Positions 1 through 7,605 of a DNA stretch of 25,582 nt are shown here, in pieces. Location of the stretch: positions 50,648 to 76,229 of the forward strand of contig DHQV01000007.1 in NCBI GenBank assembly GCA_002408185.1, given 5' to 3'. The notes beneath the pieces were generated by a model, which did not search any database, was not told the DNA's origin, and saw nothing but the letters and a program-made list of their open reading frames with translations. This stretch comes from Deltaproteobacteria bacterium UBA5329 (GTDB taxonomy: Bacteria > Desulfobacterota > Syntrophorhabdia > Syntrophorhabdales > Syntrophorhabdaceae). The translations under genes and the position numbers were made by a program. The stretch's first letter is position 1; each line of letters begins with the position of its first letter.

Positions 1-422
1 CGAAAGCGGGAGTTCTGATATGCTGGGAAAACTTGTTTCCGCAACTGGCGAGGAATGAGGTAATGGCCGGTGCGGACCTGCTGGTCAACCTGGTAAATGA
101 CGCGTGGCTGGGCAAGAAACATGCCCCGGCCCAGCATAGCAGCGCCTCGGTCTTGAGGGCCGTCGAAAACGGGGTTCCTGTTGTCGTCGCATCCAACTGG
201 GGACCATCACTGATAATTGACCCAAAAGGAAGAATTCTCAAGAGGTCCGATGCATTTTCATACGATACCGTCACGGGCGACGTACCCCTGCAAAAGAAAA
301 AAACGGTGTATACCCGTTATGGTGATCTTTTCGCATGGATATGTATCACAACCATGTTTTTAGTCTTTATTTGCATTGCTGTTAATAGTATATCTTTGAA
401 AAAGAGGGCAGGCATACGGTAA
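1..422 (+). CDS. lnt: Apolipoprotein N-acyltransferase, C-terminal part (truncated by window edge)
   Basis: Only the last ~140 residues are in the window; the frame is open through the left edge (first full codon at 3). Lnt transfers an acyl chain to the N-terminal Cys of lipoproteins in the inner membrane. The sequence begins in the nitrilase-like catalytic domain: the ICWE motif at 18-29 matches the nucleophile region that reads CYE in most Lnt proteins, so the Cys at 21-23 is the likely catalytic residue. It continues with GADLLVNLVNDAWLG, an AQHSSAS segment, RAVENGVPVV and a SNWGPS stretch, all typical of Lnt. A hydrophobic helix near the C-terminus (AWICITTMFLVFICIAV) matches the final membrane segment of the family. 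A nitrilase without membrane helices is excluded by this last helix. Lipoproteins later in the window (M48 peptidase, MltD-like enzyme, outer-membrane efflux lipoprotein) would be Lnt substrates. Confidence 0.93.
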   Translation, partial: KAGVLICWENLFPQLARNEVMAGADLLVNLVNDAWLGKKHAPAQHSSASVLRAVENGVPVVVASNWGPSLIIDPKGRILKRSDAFSYDTVTGDVPLQKKKTVYTRYGDLFAWICITTMFLVFICIAVNSISLKKRAGIR

Positions 423-454
423 CGTATCAAAAAATGATCAAAAGGGAGGGCCCA

Positions 455-1534
455 ATGCAGATCGTTTGCGCAGTACTGAGTTTCTTATTGTTTTGTGGAT
501 TCGCTTTTCCGGGAATTGTCTCTGCATGCACACTTGATTCGAATGGACAGGGAGTCGCGATCAACTGTACCAAAAAGCCTTTTATGGAAAGCCATACCGT
601 TTATGCAGACGGGAAGAGCACGATCAGGTTCCATGGCCAGTGTTATTACAGCCAGGGGGAAAATGCCTGGAACAAGCATTATTACATAAATGCATACTGG
701 GACGGTACCCAGGCGCGGGAATCGGTCACTATTTCAGGCGAGAACAAGACAGGTACCGTCATCTCGACGTGCCCGTCGAATCCGTGGCTCAATAATGTCG
801 TGTGCCAGAAAAAGTCATTTTCCGGAAGCGCCTTTGGTGATTATCAGATAACAGGGGCAACACAGTATCCTTTGACAGGGAAAGCGCTGAGTGACGCGGA
901 AAAGGCCCAGCTCAGGACGGAAGTGGAGAAGAAGAAACAGGAAGCGGCATGCGCAAACCCTGTTCTTGTTTCACCGGCGGCATCGGGCGGACATTTTGCT
1001 ATACCGGCCACCATCAAGATCGAGGTGAGGCACAATCCTTCCAATCCGCCGAAGGAATGGACCTTCACGTGGGCCCCGACACCAAAGCAAGGTGAGTGGC
1101 CTACGGCTCCTGTGGCACAGAGCGTAACGCTGAGCAACCTGAAAACGGTGAACGGTGTCACTACAGGCACATTCAATACGAGTAAAGTGGGTGAGTGGAG
1201 GATACAATGGAAGGTGAACCTGCCTCCATACTGCAACAAGGGCCCGTATGCGGCAATGTCCACGAGTTTTTCCGTAAGGGAGAAATCAAAGGGCGAAGCC
1301 ATGTCGGACAAGATGCTCAAGGATAAGGCCCATACGGCACCTGGCATGAAGGTGAACACCGGAAAGCCCATGCCCGACCCCGTCGACCAGCAGAAGCTCA
1401 GGCAGCAGACAACCACCGTCACTCCACAGCAGACGCAGCAAACCGGGCCCGGCACGCAGCAAAAGGTCCTGCAGCCAAACCTTCAACAGCAGCAGAAGCT
1501 GCCGCAGCAGCAAAAACAGCAGATGGGCCAGTAA
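455..1534 (+). CDS. Secreted protein of unknown function with Gln-rich C-terminal tail
   Basis: I do not recognise this 359-residue protein. An ATG at 434 is possible, but the ATG at 455 has a GGGAGG ribosome-binding site a few bases upstream and is directly followed by a signal peptide (MQIVCAVLSFLLFCGFAFPG, cleavage near VSA-C), so 455 is chosen. The mature part has about seven Cys residues, aromatic-rich segments and a region around residues 175-275 that could be a beta-sandwich (alternating strands, paired Trp motifs EWTFTW and EWRIQW). From about residue 310 the protein is low complexity, dominated by Gln, Pro, Thr and Lys, with QQQ runs. It follows lnt by 32 bases and is probably co-transcribed; a hairpin terminator follows it. 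The tail suggests a surface-exposed or disordered linker, but no function can be assigned. Confidence 0.8.
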   Translation: MQIVCAVLSFLLFCGFAFPGIVSACTLDSNGQGVAINCTKKPFMESHTVYADGKSTIRFHGQCYYSQGENAWNKHYYINAYWDGTQARESVTISGENKTGTVISTCPSNPWLNNVVCQKKSFSGSAFGDYQITGATQYPLTGKALSDAEKAQLRTEVEKKKQEAACANPVLVSPAASGGHFAIPATIKIEVRHNPSNPPKEWTFTWAPTPKQGEWPTAPVAQSVTLSNLKTVNGVTTGTFNTSKVGEWRIQWKVNLPPYCNKGPYAAMSTSFSVREKSKGEAMSDKMLKDKAHTAPGMKVNTGKPMPDPVDQQKLRQQTTTVTPQQTQQTGPGTQQKVLQPNLQQQQKLPQQQKQQMGQ

Positions 1535-1548
1535 TTTTTGATTGAAAC

Positions 1549-1588
1549 GGGTGGCCTCTCGAACATAAGGGGCCACCCTTGTCTTTTA
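1549..1588 (+). terminator. Intrinsic terminator after the secreted-protein gene
   Basis: An 8-bp perfect stem, GGGTGGCC at 1549-1556 with GGCCACCC at 1571-1578, is followed by a T-rich stretch (TTGTCTTTTA). It lies between two convergent genes, so it may serve the + strand gene and possibly also the M48 gene from the other side. Confidence 0.7.
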
Positions 1589-1596
1589 GCAGGCGA

Positions 1597-2298
1597 TCAC
1601 GGAAGTTTTGACCTGCCCGTCATCCGGTTGATCGTGTCTATCCTGTACTGTAAGTTCGGATGCGTATCAAAAAAGCCTGTTGCATCCGAACCCTCACCTT
1701 TGGACGCCGCGTATTGCTTGAGTTTTTCGAGGGCGACAACATAATGGTCAGGGTTGAGCCCCATCAGGTAGCATTGATTTACGACATCCCGGTCTGCCAC
1801 GAGTTCCTGTGACCTACTGTACCCGCTGGTGACAAAAGGATTAACGAGCAGGTCGCCGTATCCGACACCGGGGAGAAAAAGACCGCCTATCGTAAATGCG
1901 GCGGAGGTGACATCCGAGAGAAGCTGGTTCTTCGCCGCATGGTCGTACTTGATATGCGCATTTTCATGGAGAAGGATGAGGGATAGTTCATTGTCATCGC
2001 ACATGGACAATAGACCGGTCGTGACAACGAGAATGCCTTTTTGTGAACTTACCCATGCATTCGGGGCGTCATCCTTTACCACGGCAAACTGAAATCGGTA
2101 TATCGGATAAGGATCGATGACCGCCCGGGACCTGGTCAGTATATGATCGACGCGCTGGTACATCCCGGGGTTTGCCTGCTGTGTGACGTATTGTACCTTT
2201 TGCGTAGCACATCCTGACAGGAAGAGGATAAAGATGAGAAAAACTGATATAAAACCGGACCCCGGTACCCCGGAAATGCTATTTTTTGCGAAAAACAC
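1597..2298 (-). CDS. M48-family metallopeptidase lipoprotein
   Basis: The 233-residue protein has a hydrophobic N-terminal helix ending in a lipobox, LSGC, with Cys30 as the likely lipidation site. The zinc motif HExxH is HENAH at residues 111-115, preceded by LSLILL, and the downstream SRSQELVAD segment supplies the third metal ligand (Glu165), as in M48B-type peptidases related to BepA/LoiP. Such proteins act in periplasmic protein quality control or outer-membrane assembly. The start is a GTG at 2298 with GGAG about 8 bases upstream. It overlaps the 3' end of the upstream cation transporter gene by 20 bases, which suggests translational coupling in one operon. The substrate cannot be read from the sequence. 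Confidence 0.88.
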   Translation of the reverse strand: MFFAKNSISGVPGSGFISVFLIFILFLSGCATQKVQYVTQQANPGMYQRVDHILTRSRAVIDPYPIYRFQFAVVKDDAPNAWVSSQKGILVVTTGLLSMCDDNELSLILLHENAHIKYDHAAKNQLLSDVTSAAFTIGGLFLPGVGYGDLLVNPFVTSGYSRSQELVADRDVVNQCYLMGLNPDHYVVALEKLKQYAASKGEGSDATGFFDTHPNLQYRIDTINRMTGRSKLP

Positions 2299-3196
2299 AG
2301 GTTATCTCCGTAAGGTCGCATTTTTCGTCGCATGGTTCAACGTGAACGACAACATCGGCATCTTCGATGGTCATTCTGATCCTGTCTTCTATCCTGTGGG
2401 CAAGCGCGTGGGCTTCGTCAATTTGCAGTTTTCTGCAGGCAAGGAGGTGAAAATCGATATATTTGTAGCTTCCGCTGTGACGGGTCCTCAACTTGTGGAA
2501 CCCGGCAAGAGGGAATGTCATTCCGTTGATAATTTCACGTATCTGACACTCTATTTCATCGGACAGCCGTGCATCCATAATACCCGAAAGGCTTCTTCGA
2601 AAGATCTGGAATGCTGAAATAAGGATTATGACCCCGGCAATTACGGCAAAGACCAGGTCGAACGCAGTGATCCCCGTGTACCGGGTCAGTATGATCGCCA
2701 GAATGGCCCCCGAGTTCGAGTAAAGATCGCTTCGGTAATGAAGGGCGTCCGCTTGCAGGGCATTTGAACATGTTCTGTTCCCGATCGTGACCAGAGCTGT
2801 GGAAATAACGAAGCTGAACGCCAGAGAAAGGCACATTATGAAAAAATCGAGGAATGTATAGGAGATAGGCTGCTTGTCGACAAAGGCATGCACCGATTTT
2901 ACGATTATATAAAAACCTGACAATACGATGACGACCGATTGAAATGTCCCGGCAATATCCTCAGCTTTCCCGTGACCGTACCGATGTATTTCATCGGCGG
3001 GTTCGGAAGCCTTTCTGATAGCGTAGAAATTCATCCCCGACATCAATACGTCGAGAAGGCTGTCGACGCCGGACGAAAGAACGGCCATGGACCCTGAAAA
3101 AAAGCCTGAGGCGATTTTGCCGCTCGCGAGCACGAGCGCAGATGCGGCCGCGATAAGGGCGACCCTCTGCTTTATCTCGAAGGTCATAATTTGCAT
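2279..3196 (-). CDS. Cation diffusion facilitator (CDF/FieF-like) transporter
   Basis: A polytopic inner-membrane protein of about 305 residues with CDF hallmarks: an early GKIASGFFSGSMAVLSSGVDSLLD segment in two helices, the cytosolic HRYGHGKAED loop, the second metal site HYRSDLYSN (His-x-x-x-Asp), and a C-terminal regulatory ferredoxin-like domain with His-rich strands (HSGSYKYIDFHLL, HALAHRIED). CDF proteins export divalent metals (Zn, Fe, Mn, Co or Cd) in exchange for protons. In the first metal site the usual HSxxD is GVDSLLD, so the canonical His is replaced by Val while Asp remains; metal preference is therefore open. The start is uncertain: TTG at 3208, ATG at 3196 and ATG at 3187 are in frame and none has a clear ribosome-binding site. 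It lies 38 bases (26 if the TTG is used) downstream of the PBP1A gene and overlaps the M48 gene. Confidence 0.9.
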   Translation of the reverse strand: MQIMTFEIKQRVALIAAASALVLASGKIASGFFSGSMAVLSSGVDSLLDVLMSGMNFYAIRKASEPADEIHRYGHGKAEDIAGTFQSVVIVLSGFYIIVKSVHAFVDKQPISYTFLDFFIMCLSLAFSFVISTALVTIGNRTCSNALQADALHYRSDLYSNSGAILAIILTRYTGITAFDLVFAVIAGVIILISAFQIFRRSLSGIMDARLSDEIECQIREIINGMTFPLAGFHKLRTRHSGSYKYIDFHLLACRKLQIDEAHALAHRIEDRIRMTIEDADVVVHVEPCDEKCDLTEITCVFRKK

Positions 3197-3234
3197 ACTA
3201 TATGGCAAACTAAGTCAAGAGTAAAGAAGATGTG

Positions 3235-5094
3235 TTACCGTTCTTTCGGTTCGATATCTATTTTCGCCGGTGGAAAGTCCGTGTTGGGATACACTGGCAG
3301 TGCTTTCGTCATGAAATCGATCCATATCGGAAGCGCTGCGGTGCCGCCCGCTTCTTTTGCGCCGAGATTTGTTTTTTTATCGAAACCGATCCAGACCGCA
3401 CACAGGAGATTTGGAGAAAAGCCAATGAACCACGCGTCGCGGAAGTCATCGGTGGTCCCGGTCTTTCCGGCGAGGTAATAGGGCATTTTGGCTGCCGCGC
3501 GTGCCGTGCCGTTCCTGATAACACCCTTCATGATGTCGACGAGGGTATAGGCGACCTCCGGTGTCACCACGGGTTCTTCGACGGCTTCCTCACGGTAACG
3601 CTCCTCGCCGTCCATTGTCGTGATCGCGCGTATGGATATCGGTTGAATGTAGGCCCCGCCCCGTGCGAACGCGGTATAGGCGGACGCGAGTTCTATGGGG
3701 GCTACCTCTGTCGTTCCAAGGGCAAGGGACAGGTTCGGTTCAAACCTGCTCGTTATATGCAGCTGTTTTGCCATATCTATGACATTTTCCAGACCAACAC
3801 TTTCAAGGAGCCGTATCGTGGCGGTGTTGAGAGACAACTCCAGGGCCTTGCGCAACGTTACATCGCCATGATATTCGTTGCGATAATTCCTGGGGTTCCA
3901 TCCGACACCCGTATAAGGGTTCGTATATGAGAGCGGAGAGTCTCTCAGTATACTGTCAGGGGTAAATCCCTGTTCAAGAGCGGTCAGGTATATGATCGGT
4001 TTGAAAGACGAGCCGGGCTGCCGTTTTGCCTGGACGGCCCTGTTGTAAGGTGATTGCGAGAAGTCTTTTCCGCCCACGATCACCTTGAGTTCTCCCGTTT
4101 TGACCTCCATTGCGACAAGTGCGACCTCAGGCATCTCCTGTGCACCGGGATGGCGTTTTTTATAGGCCTCCATGCCTTTTTCTATGGCCTCGTATGCATA
4201 CTGGACCATCTTGAGGTTCATTGTCGTCTTTACGTTGAAGCCGCTCGTGAAAACATCTTGGGCGTGTTCGACATAATCCTCGAGCGTCTGCTTTACGTAT
4301 TCGGTAAAATATCCGGTCTTCTTTTCGTATGCCTTGAAAGGGGCAACGGCAAGCGTTGTCTGAACGGCCTTCGTGTAGCTGGCTTTATCGATAAAACCGG
4401 CCTCATACATCTTTTTTAAGACAAGATTGCGGCGTTCTACAGTCCGGGCTGCGTTCTTGTACGGCGAAAGCCGCGAAGGCGATTTCGTGAGCGCGGCCAG
4501 CATCGCGGATTCTTCGAGGGTCAGATCCTTCGCTTTTTTATGGAAATAGGTATACGCTGCCGCCTCGACGCCGTGCGCCCCCTCGCCGAGGTAGATAAGG
4601 TTCAGGTACATGTTCAGTATCTCATCTTTGGAATATGTCCTTTCGATCTGGATGGCGAGGATCGCTTCCTCTATTTTTCTCTTATATGTTTTCTGGGGTG
4701 TCAGGTAGAGATTTCGGGCAAGCTGCTGCGTGATGGTGGATGCGCCCTCCGTGAGCCCTTTTCTCATAAGATTGCGCATGAATGCGCGTCCGATACTGCG
4801 CATGTCGACACCGAAATGGTTGTAAAAACGCACATCTTCGATCGCGACGAAAGCGAGGCGCAAGTGCCCGGGCATCTCGGTAAGCGGAATGGGGATCCTT
4901 TTTTCGACATACAGTTCGGCGAACAAGGTCCCGTCGTCCGCATAGAGCCGGGTGGAAGATTTCGGGCGGTAGCTCTCGAGCTGTTTTACGTCGGGGATCT
5001 CTAGATAGTTCACCAGGCCGTAACCGAGGCCTACACCGAAGATCATGGGCAGGATGATGAGGATTGTCGCAAATTTGATAATTCTTGAATACAT
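3235..5094 (-). CDS. mrcA: Penicillin-binding protein 1A, bifunctional transglycosylase/transpeptidase
   Basis: This class A PBP polymerises and cross-links peptidoglycan at the outer face of the inner membrane. With the ATG at 5094 it has 619 residues. A transmembrane anchor occupies residues ~5-26. The GT51 domain has the catalytic Glu86 in the EDVRFYNHFG motif, the GASTITQQLARN segment and the KIEEAILAIQIE segment. The transpeptidase domain has SSFK (Ser362 nucleophile), SLN at 421-423 and KTGTT from Lys544. The frame stays open to 5178, but the residues before 5094 do not look like a PBP leader and a near-consensus promoter lies inside that extension, so 5094 is chosen. It is short for PBP1A because the usual OB-like insert between the domains is small or absent. 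It is divergent from miaA, with 28 bases between start codons. Confidence 0.95.
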   Translation of the reverse strand: MYSRIIKFATILIILPMIFGVGLGYGLVNYLEIPDVKQLESYRPKSSTRLYADDGTLFAELYVEKRIPIPLTEMPGHLRLAFVAIEDVRFYNHFGVDMRSIGRAFMRNLMRKGLTEGASTITQQLARNLYLTPQKTYKRKIEEAILAIQIERTYSKDEILNMYLNLIYLGEGAHGVEAAAYTYFHKKAKDLTLEESAMLAALTKSPSRLSPYKNAARTVERRNLVLKKMYEAGFIDKASYTKAVQTTLAVAPFKAYEKKTGYFTEYVKQTLEDYVEHAQDVFTSGFNVKTTMNLKMVQYAYEAIEKGMEAYKKRHPGAQEMPEVALVAMEVKTGELKVIVGGKDFSQSPYNRAVQAKRQPGSSFKPIIYLTALEQGFTPDSILRDSPLSYTNPYTGVGWNPRNYRNEYHGDVTLRKALELSLNTATIRLLESVGLENVIDMAKQLHITSRFEPNLSLALGTTEVAPIELASAYTAFARGGAYIQPISIRAITTMDGEERYREEAVEEPVVTPEVAYTLVDIMKGVIRNGTARAAAKMPYYLAGKTGTTDDFRDAWFIGFSPNLLCAVWIGFDKKTNLGAKEAGGTAALPIWIDFMTKALPVYPNTDFPPAKIDIEPKER

Positions 5095-5103
5095 CCGGGG
5101 CTT

Positions 5104-5132
5104 ATTATACTGTATATCACGTATGTTATCAA
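5104..5132 (-). promoter_or_regulatory. Sigma70-type promoter for the PBP1A gene
   Basis: On the - strand the sequence reads TTGATA (5132-5127), a 17-base spacer, then TATAAT (5109-5104). The A of the PBP1A start codon is the tenth base after the -10 box, so the predicted message has only a few untranslated bases. The -35 box lies immediately inside the miaA coding start (ATG at 5123), so the two genes share this tiny control region. Confidence 0.7.
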
Positions 5133-6043
5133 ACAGGATCAGGGCCCTGGCAATCGGCGGCCCGACATGCACGGGCAAGTCGGATCTGGCGTTGATCGTG
5201 GGAAAAAAATTTGGCGGCGAGATCGTAAACGGCGATTCAATGCAGGTCTATCGATATTTTGACATAGGGACTGCAAAGCCGTCCGCTGCCGCCCTTCAGG
5301 AGCTTCCCCATCATCTCATCGATATCGTCGATCCGGACGAAGAATTCAATGCCGCCGCTTTCCGGTTGAGGGCCGATGAAGCGATCAGGGACATTTCATC
5401 GAGGGGAAAATTGCCGATCGTCGCAGGGGGCACCGGGCTTTACCTCAGGGCGCTTTTCTACGGATTGTTCCCGGCGAAGGCAGACGCAGGACTCAGGGAG
5501 AGCCTCAATGCTGAATATGCCCGGGACCCCATCGGTTTTTACGAGAAGTTGAAGGCCATCGACAGGGATTATGCCATGAGGATCAGCTTCCGGGACCGCA
5601 TCAGGAGTGTACGGGCCATGGAGATATATTTGCTGGAAGGAAGGCCCGTCAGCGATCTGGAAAAGGAGCACGGATTTCGTGAGCCCCGGTATGACGTGTG
5701 CATGATCGGCCTTACCGCACCGCGCGATGAACTCTACAGACGGATAAACGCAAGGGTGCTCACGATGCTCGAGGCGGGGCTTGTTGACGAGGTAAGATCG
5801 ATTCTGGCGCGGGGTTATACAAAGGATACGAAGCCTTTTTCAAGCATCGGGTACCGGGAGGTTCTTCGTTATCTTAATGGTTCCATTGACTATGAAGATA
5901 TGATAAAAGATATACAACAAAACACACGACATTATGCCAAGAGACAATTTACCTGGTTTGCTAAAGAAAAAAATATGACATGGTTTCATTATCCAAAGGA
6001 CCTTAGCAGGATTTTGGCAACGATCGAAGGCTTTATATCGTAA
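5123..6043 (+). CDS. miaA: tRNA dimethylallyltransferase
   Basis: MiaA adds a dimethylallyl group to N6 of A37 in tRNAs that read UNN codons. The 306-residue protein has the P-loop GPTCTGKS at residues 13-20, followed by the family motifs GEIVNGDSMQVYR, DIGTAKPS, HHLIDIVDP, GGTGLYLRAL and, near the C-terminus, SIGYREVLRYL and RQFTWFAKE. Length matches the family. The ATG at 5123 is chosen because the P-loop strand begins right after it; an in-frame ATG at 5045 would add residues encoded inside the opposite PBP1A gene and its promoter. No clear ribosome-binding site precedes 5123. The stop codon overlaps the scpB start by one base (TAATG), implying coupling. Confidence 0.96.
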   Translation: MLSNRIRALAIGGPTCTGKSDLALIVGKKFGGEIVNGDSMQVYRYFDIGTAKPSAAALQELPHHLIDIVDPDEEFNAAAFRLRADEAIRDISSRGKLPIVAGGTGLYLRALFYGLFPAKADAGLRESLNAEYARDPIGFYEKLKAIDRDYAMRISFRDRIRSVRAMEIYLLEGRPVSDLEKEHGFREPRYDVCMIGLTAPRDELYRRINARVLTMLEAGLVDEVRSILARGYTKDTKPFSSIGYREVLRYLNGSIDYEDMIKDIQQNTRHYAKRQFTWFAKEKNMTWFHYPKDLSRILATIEGFIS

Positions 6044-6561
6044 TGGAATTGAAAACTATACTGGAAGCCGTCCTTTTTTCTTCCTCGAGGCCGGTGACAC
6101 CAAAACAGGTTTCCCGGCGTCTTGAAGAATTTTCCCTTCGGGATATCGAGGAGGCCTTCAAAGCCCTTATCAGGGATTATTCCAGCCCCGAGCGTTCGGT
6201 CGAGATAGCCGAAGTGGCTGGCGGCTATCAAATGAGGACCAGGGTTGAATATCGCGATTTTGTCAAACGTTTCGTCAAAGAAAAGGATGTGGCGCTCTCC
6301 CGACCCATGCTGGAGACCCTGTCTATAATCGCGTATAAACAGCCGGTCGCCAAAAAAGAGATCGATGCGGTACGCGGCGTGGATTCGGCGCGGGCAATAA
6401 AGCATCTTCTCGAGAAAAGGCTCGTCGATATCGCGGGCCGCGACGGGGATGGTGGAAAGAAGATGACCTTCAGGACCACCCCGAGGTTCCTGGAGGTGTA
6501 CGGGCTCAAGAGCATCGAGGACCTGCCGACGTATAAAGAGATCGAATCATTGGAAGGATAG
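6043..6561 (+). CDS. scpB: Segregation and condensation protein B
   Basis: ScpB is the paired winged-helix subunit of the SMC-ScpAB condensin that compacts and separates chromosomes. The 172-residue protein starts with MELKTILEAVLFSSSRPV, the usual first helix, and carries the conserved second winged-helix core ETLSIIAYKQPVAKKEID followed by VRGVDSARAIKHLLEKRLVDIAGR and the terminal FRTTPRFLEVYGLKSIEDLP. Length is typical. The start overlaps the miaA stop by one base. No scpA is visible in the window. Confidence 0.95.
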   Translation: MELKTILEAVLFSSSRPVTPKQVSRRLEEFSLRDIEEAFKALIRDYSSPERSVEIAEVAGGYQMRTRVEYRDFVKRFVKEKDVALSRPMLETLSIIAYKQPVAKKEIDAVRGVDSARAIKHLLEKRLVDIAGRDGDGGKKMTFRTTPRFLEVYGLKSIEDLPTYKEIESLEG

Positions 6562-6570
6562 GAGGTAACA

Positions 6571-7602
6571 GTGGATATTTCCGAATTGCTGCGGTTCGCA
6601 CTTGAAAGCGGCGGGTCCGACCTGCACATAAGTGCCGGTGAGCCCCCCGTTATAAGGATACATGGAGAAATGACCAAGGTCGACCTGCCGCCTCTCGATA
6701 AAGAGGATGTGCACAACATGATCTATGATATACTCAGTGATTTTCAAAGAAAGGTGTTCGAGGAACATCTCGAACTCGACTTTTCATTCGGCCTCGGCGA
6801 AATTGCCCGTTTCAGGGTGAATGTTTTCAAACAGCACAGGGGCGAGTCTGCAGTTTTCAGGACGATCCCGAGCAAAATACCGAGCTTCGACGAGCTTAAC
6901 CTTCCCAGGGTATTCAAAGATATAGCCAGCCTCGAAAAAGGCCTCGTCCTTGTCACGGGCCCCACCGGCAGCGGCAAGTCAACTACGCTTGCGGCGATCG
7001 TCGACTACATTAACGAAACGGTAAAAGAACATATCCTGACAATCGAAGACCCTATAGAATTTCTTCATAGCTCCAAGAAATGCCTCATTAACCAGCGCGA
7101 ACTCGGCCCTCATACCAAAAGCTTTGCCAATGCCCTGCGGAGCGCATTGCGTGAAGACCCCGACGTGATACTCGTCGGTGAAATGAGGGATCTTGAAACG
7201 ATCCAGCTTGCCCTGACGGCTGCCGAGACAGGCCACCTTGTCTTTGCAACACTGCACACCAGTTCCGCGCCGGACACGGTGGATAGGGTAATCGACGTTT
7301 TCCCGGCCGGCCAGCAGAACCAGGTACGCTCGATGCTTTCCGGTTCGCTTCAGGCCGTTATCTCCCAGGCACTTTTTAAGAGGCGCGACGGCAGGGGGCG
7401 GGTTGCCGGTTTTGAGGTCATGATCGCAACACCGGCTGTCCGGAACCTTATCAGGGAAAACAAGATCGCACAGATACCTTCAATGATACAGACGAGCAAA
7501 GGCATCGGAATGCAGACGATGGAAGCCGCATGTAATGAACTTATTGCGAAGAACCTGGTTACCAGGGACGAGGTCTCATTTTATCTCAGTTCAATGAGGT
7601 GA
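6571..7602 (+). CDS. pilT: Type IV pilus retraction ATPase PilT
   Basis: PilT is a cytoplasmic hexameric ATPase that depolymerises type IV pili. The 343-residue protein has a PAS-like N-terminal domain, Walker A GPTGSGKS at 130-137, the Asp box TIEDPIEF, Walker B DVILVGEMRD, the His box HLVFATLHT and the PilT signature near residue 290, here AVRNLIRE instead of AIRNLIRE. The GTG start at 6571 has AGGAGG (6560-6565) at a 5-base spacing, which fixes it. It follows scpB by 9 bases and precedes a second PilT-family gene by 3 bases. No PilB, PilC or pilin gene is in the window. Confidence 0.95.
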   Translation: MDISELLRFALESGGSDLHISAGEPPVIRIHGEMTKVDLPPLDKEDVHNMIYDILSDFQRKVFEEHLELDFSFGLGEIARFRVNVFKQHRGESAVFRTIPSKIPSFDELNLPRVFKDIASLEKGLVLVTGPTGSGKSTTLAAIVDYINETVKEHILTIEDPIEFLHSSKKCLINQRELGPHTKSFANALRSALREDPDVILVGEMRDLETIQLALTAAETGHLVFATLHTSSAPDTVDRVIDVFPAGQQNQVRSMLSGSLQAVISQALFKRRDGRGRVAGFEVMIATPAVRNLIRENKIAQIPSMIQTSKGIGMQTMEAACNELIAKNLVTRDEVSFYLSSMR

Positions 7603-7605
7603 TGC

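Noticed and set aside
5095..5178. N-terminal extension of PBP1A to 5178
   Set aside because: Would overlap the miaA start and the promoter; the membrane anchor starts right after the ATG at 5094.
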